Assembly (NCBI RefSeq): GCF_003259435.1
Contig: NZ_QLMA01000006.1
Span: forward strand, 485,611-549,610
Direction: 5' to 3'
DNA length: 64,000 nt
From: Chitinophaga dinghuensis
GTDB taxonomy: Bacteria > Bacteroidota > Bacteroidia > Chitinophagales > Chitinophagaceae
The position numbers and the translations under genes are program-made. Each line of letters starts with the position of its first letter. The stretch's first letter is position 1. Under the pieces are notes generated by a model. It made no database searches. It had not been told where the DNA came from and saw nothing but the letters and a program-made list of their open reading frames with translations. This document shows positions 24,767-33,678 of the stretch, in pieces.

Positions 24767-27064
24767 TTAGAAATTAAGTTCAGTTAATACTTCGTCGAGG
24801 TGACGTACCATATCTGCCGCGTTCTGTTTGTTAAATACCATTGGCGGTTTTATTTTCAGTACGTTATACAGTGGTCCGTCTGTAGAAAGCAGGAATCCTC
24901 TTTCCTTCATTTTCTCTACTACTGCATTGATTTCATCCACTGCCGGAGCCATAGTGGTTTTGTCTTTCACCATTTCTGCGCCTACAAATAATCCATATCC
25001 GCGTACATCGCTGATGATGGGATGCTTGCTCATTACGTCCCGCAGTCCTTCCATGAGGAAGTTACCCGTTTCGAGGGCATGTTGTTGCATTTGTTCCGAC
25101 TGGATTACCTGCAGTACCGTTCTGCCAGTCACCATGGATACCGGGTTTCCACCGAAGGTATTGAAGTATTCCATTCCATTATTGAAGGCATCTGCTATTT
25201 CTCTTGTTACCACCACTGCGGCCAGTGGGTGACCGTTGCCAATTGGCTTACCCAATACAACGATATCGGGCTGTACATCCTGCAGTTCGAAACCCCAGAA
25301 TTTTTCGCCTACTCTTCCAAAACCTACCTGCACTTCATCTGCAATGCAAACGCCGCCAGCGGCCCGAATATGCTTATATACATTCTCCAGGTAATGGTCT
25401 GGTAAAGGAATCTGGCCACCTACGCCGAGCAAAGTTTCACATATGAATGCAGCAATTTTTCCAGGATTTTTCTCCAGGATTTGTTGTACATCTATAGCAT
25501 ATTTTTCACCTGCCAGTGGATCATCGTAGCGAAATTCGCCACGGTATAAGTCGGGCGATACCGCTTTATGGATATAAGGCATCTGTCCGAAACCGCCTTT
25601 ACCATCGAATTTATAAGGACTCATTTCCATCGCTACCGTAGAGGTACCATGGTAGGCATGATCCAGTACCATTACGTCTTTGCGGCCAGTGAAGTGGCGA
25701 CTCATACGAATAGCCAGGTCATTGGCTTCGCTACCGGAATTTGTAAAGTATACCACTGCAAGATTGGATGGCAATGTGCGCAGCAGTTCTTCAGCGTATT
25801 CCACCAGGTGGTCGCTCAGATAGCGACTATTAGTATTAAGTGTTGCTATTTGTCGCTGCATAGCTCTTACCACCACCGGATGGCAGTGTCCTACATGGCT
25901 AGGGTTGTTGACGCAGTCGATGTAGGTATCTCCTTTATCATCGTAGAGGTATTGCAATGCGCCTTTAACAATCTTCAGCGGCTTACGGTAGCTGATGCTG
26001 AGGTTGCGGCCAATGACAGCCTTCCTTTCTTCCAGGAGTTGGCTGTAATCATCTGCTTTATTGATCAGAGCAGGCATACCGCATGCTTTGCGGAAGGTAT
26101 CTGCTGCACGCAATGGGTTGATTCGAATGAGTGTATTCAGCAGATCCCATGCATCTTTCTCGGTAACAAAATGATGATCATTGGAAGAGCCCAGGGAGGC
26201 CTGGTAGGCCGACTGTGTAACGCTGATGCACATACGCGCTGCGATCAGATAATAGATCAGATCTACTTCCTGCGCTGTGAGCGGGAATGCTTCATGATAG
26301 CCTTGTATCACCCAAGCGGCAGCCTGCAATGGATCTTCCGCTCTGAACATTGCATAGGTACATGCGATGGCCACATTATTCACGAGCGCAGTGTACACCA
26401 TATCGCCGAGATCAATGAGGCCGCTGATTTTTCCATCCTGCACCAGCACGTTATAGTCGTTTGCATCGCCGTGGATACAGGCATGGCGTAGCTCTTGCAG
26501 CACGGGCACTACTTCTGTGTCGAAAGCCAGGAGGAAATATCCTGCCTGTCTTCTCTTCTCATGATCGTGAATATGTGGGAGCAGTTTGTTACAATCCGCT
26601 GCCGTGCTGATATCCCAGGTATAATGCCGATGGAGGGCATCGTGTTGGAATTCTCTCATGGCTTCATCAGTTTTGCCCATGAAGCGGCCCAGATCCAGGT
26701 AGAGTTCTTTGTTTTTCACCGGAACCCTTGCCCAGCAATCTCCTTCCAGCCAGGTGAGGATGCGGACGTAGTATTGTTTACCGTCTTTAAATACGGGAGT
26801 CAGTTCCTGCCGATTTTTATTCCTTAATATCTGTTGGAATTTCCATGCGACTTCTGTCACGGTTAGATGATCGAGTATTCGCAATTGTGCGTCCAGGAAG
26901 GAGTATTGTTTTTCCTCCCCTGTTATTTTGAGGATAAATTTCCGCCCGGAGGTATCAGTAATCTTGTAATTGAACTCATCGTAACCCTGGAGAGGGTCCA
27001 CCTCTACTGCCAGCAGGTAGTTTTTTTGTACCAGCTGCTTTACTTCGTTTGCTGTAAATTCCAT
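24767..27064 (-). CDS. Fusion: hydroxylysine-kinase-like (APH fold) domain plus class III PLP phospho-lyase (AGXT2L type)
   Basis: A 765-residue cytoplasmic protein with two enzymes. Residues 1-335 are an APH-fold kinase: Lys46-region ILKI, catalytic loop CIHGDANDYNVLV (His198-Asn205) and metal site GLIDLGDMVY (Asp218, Asp221). Residues 350-765 are a class III aminotransferase fold: TNSGSEANDLAIR (443-), Asp576 in IADEVQVGFGR and PLP Lys606 in LGKPIGNGHPLAAV. GKP-GNGHP, LNTNSRYL and LDHAYHG match human ETNPPL/PHYKPL, which are phospho-lyases rather than transaminases. In humans HYKK phosphorylates 5-hydroxylysine and PHYKPL eliminates the phosphate to give aminoadipate semialdehyde; here both steps would be in one chain. 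Phosphoethanolamine is the alternative substrate, but the ALDH7 neighbour favours hydroxylysine. Confidence 0.85.
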   Translation of the reverse strand: MEFTANEVKQLVQKNYLLAVEVDPLQGYDEFNYKITDTSGRKFILKITGEEKQYSFLDAQLRILDHLTVTEVAWKFQQILRNKNRQELTPVFKDGKQYYVRILTWLEGDCWARVPVKNKELYLDLGRFMGKTDEAMREFQHDALHRHYTWDISTAADCNKLLPHIHDHEKRRQAGYFLLAFDTEVVPVLQELRHACIHGDANDYNVLVQDGKISGLIDLGDMVYTALVNNVAIACTYAMFRAEDPLQAAAWVIQGYHEAFPLTAQEVDLIYYLIAARMCISVTQSAYQASLGSSNDHHFVTEKDAWDLLNTLIRINPLRAADTFRKACGMPALINKADDYSQLLEERKAVIGRNLSISYRKPLKIVKGALQYLYDDKGDTYIDCVNNPSHVGHCHPVVVRAMQRQIATLNTNSRYLSDHLVEYAEELLRTLPSNLAVVYFTNSGSEANDLAIRMSRHFTGRKDVMVLDHAYHGTSTVAMEMSPYKFDGKGGFGQMPYIHKAVSPDLYRGEFRYDDPLAGEKYAIDVQQILEKNPGKIAAFICETLLGVGGQIPLPDHYLENVYKHIRAAGGVCIADEVQVGFGRVGEKFWGFELQDVQPDIVVLGKPIGNGHPLAAVVVTREIADAFNNGMEYFNTFGGNPVSMVTGRTVLQVIQSEQMQQHALETGNFLMEGLRDVMSKHPIISDVRGYGLFVGAEMVKDKTTMAPAVDEINAVVEKMKERGFLLSTDGPLYNVLKIKPPMVFNKQNAADMVRHLDEVLTELNF

Positions 27065-27068
27065 GACG

Positions 27069-28979
27069 TTATTTATTTTTCAGTATCATTAACAAATGTG
27101 CTGCGGACCAGCTGAAATTTTTCGCATTCAATCCTTTACCGGTAAGCGGATGATAGTTTTCGCATATTGGTCCGTCTGTAAGCAGTCCTGCGGCATTTTC
27201 CAGGAGTTGCTTTTCAAATTTCGCCGCCTCTTTTTTATATCCGTAGCGGCGTAAGCCTGCTGCGCCATAGGCTACCTGATCCAACCATACCGGTCCTCGC
27301 CAGTAACCTTTCATTGGGTCAAATGCAGGATGATCGGCTGCGAGTGTGGGCAGCGGTACTTTGGTATTGAATTTCCGAGGGTCATTCATCTTCCGTAACA
27401 CCATTGCCGCTTGTTCCTTGGTTGCTACACCGGTCCACAGCGGAATCCAGCCTTCAGGACCATCAACTGTCACCAGTGTAGCAGTTGCTGTGCGCAGATC
27501 ATAAAAGTATCCTCTTTTAGCATCATAGAATTTACTGCGGATCTGTTCCGCCAGTTTCGCTGCTTGTGCACTATAGCGGGCCTTTTCTCCGGCTACGGCC
27601 AATAACTTGTCAAGATATAATTTCTCTGCGTATAAGTATGCATTGAGATCTACACTTTCCTGATCCAGCGACCATGCGCCTTCATTGTTTTTCAGCATTA
27701 CTGCGCTATCAAATCGTACTGCATTGTCCATACCACTTTCCCATGCTGCCGCTATACGGGTGCCATCTGTAGATCCATATTCGCATAAACCATTCTGGTC
27801 ATGGTCTCTATTGGCATACCACCATTCGTGATAGCGGATCAGTTTAGGCAACATTTCTTTTACAAAAGAGGTATCCTTTGTTTGGAGATAGACTTCCCAA
27901 ACGCCCCATGCGGCCAGCGGCGGCTTAGTATCCCGCCAGTTATTCTCTGATTTATCCGCATAGATGCAATCCGCCACCATACCATGTTCATCCTGGTAAT
28001 CGAACATGGAGCGAATATTATCTTTTGCCAGTTCGGGATGGAAGGTCACAATTCCAACGGCCTGTTTCCAGCTATCCCAGCTCCAGACGCCATAGAAGCC
28101 CTGGTAGTTGATGGATGGGAAAACGCCGTCATGGAGTATATCTCCGGCACTGCTCCTCCAATTGGTGATCAATGTTACCATACATTTCACGGCCAATCGT
28201 TTCTGTGAGTCCGTCAGATGCGGAGCAGCGGAGATATAGCGGGAGATATAAGTATTCCACCGAATCTCATTCTCCCGCAAAGATTTACCAAAATCATATG
28301 TAGCAGGAATACGCACTGAATCAGGGTAGTAAGCCTGTACTTGTGTTTGTTTATAGCTTTTGCCAGCTGCGATGACAATTCCATCATTGCTGGCGCTGTA
28401 ACTGATGCTATCTGCCGTCAGTACCGTTCCTGATGGGAATACAGATACAAAGCCAGCAGATTGGACAGACGACGTTCCGTTGTCAACTGTAATGCTCTTT
28501 CTGGATTGTCCATAGTAGCGGATATTCAGCGTTCTTGCGCTAACTCCTTTATTGGTGATAGTGGTATGCAGCAAGGCTTCTCTTCCTGAAACAAAAATCA
28601 ATTGCTGCAGGATGATCAGATTATTTATTTCTAACTTTTGCTGTAGCATACCAGGGAGATAGCTGATATCAGCTTTGGCAGACGATAAGTCCACTGCCTG
28701 CCTGTTTTCACTGAGCGCTAGTCTGGAGAAGGAGCCCGAGAGCCATTTACCTTCCATGCCCATTACCAATGGACCAATAAAAGCGCCGTTATCTTCTTTC
28801 CTGGAAGGCAAGGCATATGCATGCCATGCCCCCATATCGCTGAACACATTCGTCAGTATGCTTTTGCCCGCTGGCGGCTCTGCGCGCAGGTTTAATACAT
28901 CAGGAAATTTACTGCGCTGTGCATTTGCCTGTTGCAGGGAAAGTCCGAGTATTAGTATCAACCATCTTCTCATATTCAT
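27069..28979 (-). CDS. Secreted GH63 (YgjK-type) alpha-glucosidase
   Basis: A 636-residue protein with a signal peptide (MNMRRWLILILGLSLQQANAQ). An N-terminal beta domain (30-235) is followed by an (alpha/alpha)6 barrel with the GH63 motifs YGVWSWDSWKQAVG (Asp302), AAWESGMDNAVRF (Asp418), YWRGPVWLDQVAYG and ICENYHPLTGKG (Glu607). By family knowledge of E. coli YgjK, Asp418 and Glu607 are the catalytic acid and base. YgjK releases alpha-linked glucose, and, as I recall, its glycosynthase mutants make Glc-alpha1,2-Gal, the disaccharide of collagen hydroxylysine. Its first base overlaps the last base of the GH2 stop, and the kinase gene follows after 4 bases. Probably periplasmic. Confidence 0.85.
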   Translation of the reverse strand: MNMRRWLILILGLSLQQANAQRSKFPDVLNLRAEPPAGKSILTNVFSDMGAWHAYALPSRKEDNGAFIGPLVMGMEGKWLSGSFSRLALSENRQAVDLSSAKADISYLPGMLQQKLEINNLIILQQLIFVSGREALLHTTITNKGVSARTLNIRYYGQSRKSITVDNGTSSVQSAGFVSVFPSGTVLTADSISYSASNDGIVIAAGKSYKQTQVQAYYPDSVRIPATYDFGKSLRENEIRWNTYISRYISAAPHLTDSQKRLAVKCMVTLITNWRSSAGDILHDGVFPSINYQGFYGVWSWDSWKQAVGIVTFHPELAKDNIRSMFDYQDEHGMVADCIYADKSENNWRDTKPPLAAWGVWEVYLQTKDTSFVKEMLPKLIRYHEWWYANRDHDQNGLCEYGSTDGTRIAAAWESGMDNAVRFDSAVMLKNNEGAWSLDQESVDLNAYLYAEKLYLDKLLAVAGEKARYSAQAAKLAEQIRSKFYDAKRGYFYDLRTATATLVTVDGPEGWIPLWTGVATKEQAAMVLRKMNDPRKFNTKVPLPTLAADHPAFDPMKGYWRGPVWLDQVAYGAAGLRRYGYKKEAAKFEKQLLENAAGLLTDGPICENYHPLTGKGLNAKNFSWSAAHLLMILKNK

Positions 28980-31900
28980 TATTTTATAGCGGGACTCAGT
29001 ATAAATGAATAATTATAGTCCTGATAAGGCAACATAAATTCTGCATGTGGCGTAGCGCCCCAGCTATTATCTCCTCCTACACCGGATTGTTTGTAATCAA
29101 TGTTCCACCATACCAGATCTTCATTGACCATACTGCCACCGTGATTATTTTCAGCAGCATCCCGGTCGAATTCCATATGGTTCATGTTGAAATGCAGTAC
29201 GCCGGTACAGATCTGTGGCGTACCTTTTGCCACCAGGCCAATCCCTTGGTTATTGGTGAGCGACATCCATCGAACTCCTGTTCTGTAGCCACTTTCCTGA
29301 GCACGTGGGTAAGGATGGAATAACTGATCTGCTTTCATACGATACAGATCTACTGCCGCCGCAGTGTGCCTGTCGGGGTAGTTATCAAAAGGTCCGCGGC
29401 CCAGCCATGCCACATTATCAAATTCTCCGCGCAAGATAGTACGCATACCAAAACGAGGTAACTCCGGCATGGTTTCTTTTCCTGTTTTCATGGCCACCTG
29501 CACTTGTACGGCGCCTTCACCTGTAATGGTGTAAACTGCCAGGTAGGTAGCTTTCACTGTTGGCAGGGAATGCCAGGTACGAATGGTTACGCTGTAAGGA
29601 CCTTCTGGGGTTACTGTCATGGAATCCAGGCGGGCTGATTGAATGGCGTCTCTCCAAACTTCACAGCGTATCTGCTGACTGTTTCCTATATCATTGTCCG
29701 TTGGAGCTCTCCAGAAATGCGGCTCCAGCGGGGATTGCATGATAGGCTGCTGTTTCCAGGTGTAGGCCGATAACCAGCCAGTATGGTTATTGAATGCCAG
29801 TTCAAAATCTTCTCCTGTAACTATTATCTGATCTGCTTCTTTGTGGATGTTCACTTTCTTTTCTACTACTGGCGCAGTAGATTCTTGTAGAGGAGATGGC
29901 AGTTCAAATTGTTCCCATGCCAGCAGATGATCTGCTGGTACGGCAGCTGTAGCTACTTTAGTTCTCATTTCTACTGTCAGGAAGTAGGTTGTGCCAGGCT
30001 TAGCTTTCAGAGCAGGCAGTGTTAAAGACACTGTTCTTTCGCCATGTGGCGCAATAGCGCCTACTTCCAGCGGTCCCTTTGCAATAGTTTCACCATTGGA
30101 GCGGATATACCAGGAAAACTGGTACTGATCCAGGTTGGTGAAGTCTAAACGATTGATGATACGCAGTTGATTCGGCGATAAGGGAACTGTTTCGAATGTA
30201 GCTGGCTGTATCACTTTCTTCAATTCGAAGGCCTGCGGATGCGGAGTTCTGTCTGCCGCAAATAATCCATCGGCACAATAGCTGGTATCGCTGGTAAGGC
30301 CTACCTGTCCCATATCCCGGCCATAGGCCCAGATATCGCGACCGTTCTTATCTTTTTTCTTAAACGTCTGATCGGAGAAGTCCCAGATGAAACCGCCTTG
30401 CAATTGCTGATGGCGGTAAATCAGGTCCCAGTAATCTTTCAGGTTACCGCCGCCATTGCCCATCATATGTGCGTATTCGCATTGAATGAAAGGGCGTGTA
30501 TTCCATCTCTTCACATATTCCAGCATGATACTGGGAGATTTATACATCGGGCATACGATGTCGGTGTATTCATTTCTGCCAGCGGCTTCGTATTGCACAG
30601 GGCGCGTATTATCTATCCCTTTCAGGTATTGATAAGTAGCGATGAAGTTTTCACCAAATTCGCTTTCGTTGCCTAATGACCAAACGATGATGGAGCAATG
30701 GTTTTTATCTGTTTCAAACATCCTGCGGGTGCGATGCATGTACGCATCTTTCCATTCAGGTTTGTCGGACAATGTTTTCAACGGGGAGAATGACATACCA
30801 TCACATTCAATATTTGCTTCATCCACGATGTACAAACCATACTCGTCGCAGAGTGCGTACCAGTCGGGACTATTAGGATAGTGACTGCTGCGCACCGCGT
30901 TGATATTGTATTGTTTCATCACTTTGATATCCTCCAGCATGCCTTCTTTGTTGATCACTTTGCCGGTGTACATGTTATGTTCATGGCGGTTCACTCCTTT
31001 TATCTTTACAGCTACCCCATTCACTAACAACAGCCCATTGCGGATTTCCACTGTTCGGAAGCCGGTTTTGTGACGGATGGCTTCTACCAGTCGGCCGTTT
31101 TTATCGTAGTAAGATATCAATAAGTTATAGAGACACGGATTTTCTGCATTCCAGGATTTCACTTTGCTCACCGCTGCCGTGAAATGATATTTTTCATTAC
31201 CATTGAGGGCAAGTTGTTGTTTCCAGATCTCCGTATTTTTTTCATCGAGGAGTTTTGCTTGTATGTATCCACCTTCAGCGGCAGTGTTGAATGCTACGTC
31301 CAGGTTGAGGAGCCCATTGGTATAAGTACTGTCCAGTCCTGCTTTTACGAAGAAGTCCTGTACAGCGATTTTTGGTCGGGCAATGAGTTGCACGCTACGT
31401 TCGATACCACTTAGTTTCCACATGTCCTGTCCTTCCAGGTAGGTAGCATCGCTGAAGCGGAATACCTGTACAGCTACGGTATTCTGTCCTTTGCGCAGGA
31501 AGCGGGTAATATCGAATTCGGTAGCTGTTTTGCTGTCTTTTCCCAGCCCAACATATTTTCCATTTACCCAGCAGAAGAAAAATGAATTCACTGCGCCGAA
31601 GTGGAGAATAACATTCCTTTCTTTCCAGTTATCGGGAATGGTGAAATTCCGGCGATAGGAACCGATAGGATTGTTGTTTTCCGGCGGGTATGGCGGGTTT
31701 ACAGGGATCGGGTATTCCACGTCTGTGAAAATAAAACGATCGAAACCTTCTGTTTGCCAGTGGGCTGGCACCTTAATATCTTTCCAGTTGCTCACATCAA
31801 AATTATCCGCGAAGAAGTTCTGCGGACGTGCTGCCGGCGCGGAGTCCAGGCGAAATTTCCATATACCATCCAGTGAAATCAGGAACGGCGAAGGTGCATT

Positions 31901-32065
31901 TTGTAATGCAGCAGTTTCAGACACTGCGGGAATAAACCAGGCATGAGGCGCGAGGGCATTTTCGGTTTGAACCTTTGGGTTACACCATGGTTGCGGGTTT
32001 TGCTGAGCGCTTGTCTTTAAAAAGAACAATAGCGCCACTATCCATCCAATACTGTATTTCATCAT
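28979..32065 (-). CDS. GH2 beta-galactosidase (LacZ-type), exported
   Basis: From the Met-Met start (32065 or 32062) the product has about 1028 residues, LacZ-sized. Signal peptide MKYSIGWIVALLFFLKTSA; jelly-roll domain (60-225, WKFRLDS, HFGAVNSFFFCWVNGKYVG), Ig-like domain, TIM barrel with acid/base Glu467 in VWSLGNESEFG and nucleophile Glu530 in FIQCEYAHMMGNG, then the Bgal small chain domain (LRGEFDNVAWLGRGPFDNYPDR). LacZ-type enzymes cleave non-reducing beta-galactosides. In this operon the attractive substrate is Gal-beta-O-hydroxylysine after glucose removal. A start at 32122 adds a non-signal segment and overlaps the SusD end, so it is rejected. Confidence 0.9.
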   Translation of the reverse strand: MMKYSIGWIVALLFFLKTSAQQNPQPWCNPKVQTENALAPHAWFIPAVSETAALQNAPSPFLISLDGIWKFRLDSAPAARPQNFFADNFDVSNWKDIKVPAHWQTEGFDRFIFTDVEYPIPVNPPYPPENNNPIGSYRRNFTIPDNWKERNVILHFGAVNSFFFCWVNGKYVGLGKDSKTATEFDITRFLRKGQNTVAVQVFRFSDATYLEGQDMWKLSGIERSVQLIARPKIAVQDFFVKAGLDSTYTNGLLNLDVAFNTAAEGGYIQAKLLDEKNTEIWKQQLALNGNEKYHFTAAVSKVKSWNAENPCLYNLLISYYDKNGRLVEAIRHKTGFRTVEIRNGLLLVNGVAVKIKGVNRHEHNMYTGKVINKEGMLEDIKVMKQYNINAVRSSHYPNSPDWYALCDEYGLYIVDEANIECDGMSFSPLKTLSDKPEWKDAYMHRTRRMFETDKNHCSIIVWSLGNESEFGENFIATYQYLKGIDNTRPVQYEAAGRNEYTDIVCPMYKSPSIMLEYVKRWNTRPFIQCEYAHMMGNGGGNLKDYWDLIYRHQQLQGGFIWDFSDQTFKKKDKNGRDIWAYGRDMGQVGLTSDTSYCADGLFAADRTPHPQAFELKKVIQPATFETVPLSPNQLRIINRLDFTNLDQYQFSWYIRSNGETIAKGPLEVGAIAPHGERTVSLTLPALKAKPGTTYFLTVEMRTKVATAAVPADHLLAWEQFELPSPLQESTAPVVEKKVNIHKEADQIIVTGEDFELAFNNHTGWLSAYTWKQQPIMQSPLEPHFWRAPTDNDIGNSQQIRCEVWRDAIQSARLDSMTVTPEGPYSVTIRTWHSLPTVKATYLAVYTITGEGAVQVQVAMKTGKETMPELPRFGMRTILRGEFDNVAWLGRGPFDNYPDRHTAAAVDLYRMKADQLFHPYPRAQESGYRTGVRWMSLTNNQGIGLVAKGTPQICTGVLHFNMNHMEFDRDAAENNHGGSMVNEDLVWWNIDYKQSGVGGDNSWGATPHAEFMLPYQDYNYSFILSPAIK

Positions 32066-32128
32066 CTCTATTTCCGTGCTTATGAAAAAATATTTTGCCG
32101 GCAGGCAATCCCCTGCCGGCAAAGATTT

Positions 32129-33655
32129 TTAATACAAATTGTTCTGCTTCAGGAGCGGATTGGTGTTTATTTCTCTCAGTGGTATTGGGAAGCGAATGTG
32201 CTTATCCTCTACGAAGTTGTTGGCGAATGGTTTCTGGTGATTCTGCATCAGCGTTTTGATCGCTTGTTTGGCAGTATTACCGCGGCCCCAGCGAACAATA
32301 TCGAACCAACGGATACCAAATTCTCCTGCCAGTTCCACAGGACGTTCGTGATTACGGATCTGCTCTCTCAGCTGATCTTTATTCAAACTACCTGTTGTAA
32401 TGGCTTTCGCATGGCTACGTGCACGTACTTCGTTGATGAAACCGATCGCTTCATCCGTTTTACCATTTTCGTTGGCAGCTTCTGCCAGCATCAGCAATAC
32501 GTCTGCATAGCGGATCAGCGGAATATTGTAACCTACATAAGCGCCGCTTCTGTCGTTCGGATAGGTATATTTATTATAGTAAGCAGGGCGGGAAAGGCTA
32601 CCTGCAACATCTGCATAAGGCACCAGTGTTGCCGGCGTACCGAGATCCCACATTTTTGAGTTAGGGTCATTGAAGAAGATATTACCATAAACCCTGTCGC
32701 TATAGCCACCTGCATCGGTTTTATCTTTCTTCATTTCTGCTACCACCCAATCAGATGGATAGAAAATTTCCCAGCCGTCCAGCGCGTAAGGCGCCGCTTC
32801 AAAGTTGAAAGGATGTCTTTCATCAGAAACAGAGCGATCGCCGGTGAACTGTATTTCAAACACAGACTCAGGGCCGTTTTCACGGGTACCGTTGAAATTA
32901 TCTACGTAGTTGGTATTCAGGGAATATTTACCATAGATCTCTCTGAACTTGGCTTCCGCCTGCGGCCATTTTTCCTGGTACAGGTAGGTTTTTGCCAGTA
33001 GCGCTTTTGCAGCTCCTTTAGTAGCGCGACCTTTGTATTCACTGGAATAGCTGTCAGGTAATACGCCTTCTGCTTCTGTGAGATCTTTTTCTATCTGGGC
33101 CCAAACATCGGCAGCTGGCGCTTGTGGCACCTGCAGTTTATTCAGGTCTTTTTCGAATTTCAGTACCAGTGGCACATGTTCATATCCATTTACCAGAATG
33201 AAATAGTTGTAAGCGCGTAGGAATTTAGCTTCCGCAATAATTTCGTTGCGTTCTTTATCTGTCATTACGGTAATGCCAGGCACTTTTTCAATTACCTGGT
33301 TAGCGCGGCCAATACCAGCATAGCAGGTAGCCCAGAGGTTCCAGGGACCTGATTCGTCGGTACCGTTTACAAATGCTGCCATGTTCTTACCGTAAGGTTC
33401 ATTCTTATTGTTGTCGATATCATCGGCTTTGAATGCCATGGTGACAAATACCTCTTCAAAGAATGTCCATTTGTCGCCGTTATGTCCCTGCAACGCGGCA
33501 TAGGTGGCGGTGATGCCCTGCAAAGCATGCTGCCTTGTAGTCCAGAAAGTATTTTCTGTGAGGTTTTGTTTATCCTGCAAGTCCAGGAACTTGTCTGAGC
33601 ACGAAGAGAACAACATCACAGCAGAGAAAACCAGACCTGTTATTTTAAGTTTCAT
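32129..33655 (-). CDS. SusD/RagB family nutrient-binding outer membrane lipoprotein
   Basis: A 508-residue lipoprotein: MKLKITGLVFSAVMLFSSCSDKF, lipidated at Cys in FSSC, followed by the SusD core with TPR-like helices (LRGYNYFI-like FLRAYNYFILVNGYEHVPLVL; AAKALLAKTYLYQEKWPQAEAKFREI) and the C-terminal RPVELAGEFGIRWFDIVRWG and IPLREINTNPLLKQN. It binds the ligand at the cell surface and closes over the SusC barrel. The ATG at 33655 is preferred over the TTG at 33664. It lies 23 bases after the SusC gene. Confidence 0.93.
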   Translation of the reverse strand: MKLKITGLVFSAVMLFSSCSDKFLDLQDKQNLTENTFWTTRQHALQGITATYAALQGHNGDKWTFFEEVFVTMAFKADDIDNNKNEPYGKNMAAFVNGTDESGPWNLWATCYAGIGRANQVIEKVPGITVMTDKERNEIIAEAKFLRAYNYFILVNGYEHVPLVLKFEKDLNKLQVPQAPAADVWAQIEKDLTEAEGVLPDSYSSEYKGRATKGAAKALLAKTYLYQEKWPQAEAKFREIYGKYSLNTNYVDNFNGTRENGPESVFEIQFTGDRSVSDERHPFNFEAAPYALDGWEIFYPSDWVVAEMKKDKTDAGGYSDRVYGNIFFNDPNSKMWDLGTPATLVPYADVAGSLSRPAYYNKYTYPNDRSGAYVGYNIPLIRYADVLLMLAEAANENGKTDEAIGFINEVRARSHAKAITTGSLNKDQLREQIRNHERPVELAGEFGIRWFDIVRWGRGNTAKQAIKTLMQNHQKPFANNFVEDKHIRFPIPLREINTNPLLKQNNLY

Positions 33656-33678
33656 AAAGTTCAATTTAGTTTTTCAGA

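Noticed and set aside
25568..26491. 307-codon plus-strand open frame opposite the kinase/phospho-lyase gene
   Set aside because: No start context or domain; its sequence is the antisense of a well-supported gene with intact motifs on the other strand.
24767..27064. Ornithine/acetylornithine-type aminotransferase with an aminoglycoside-resistance domain
   Set aside because: The class III half has the GKPIGNGHP and LNTNSR motifs of phospho-lyases, and the kinase half sits in a catabolic operon, so neither arginine metabolism nor drug resistance fits.
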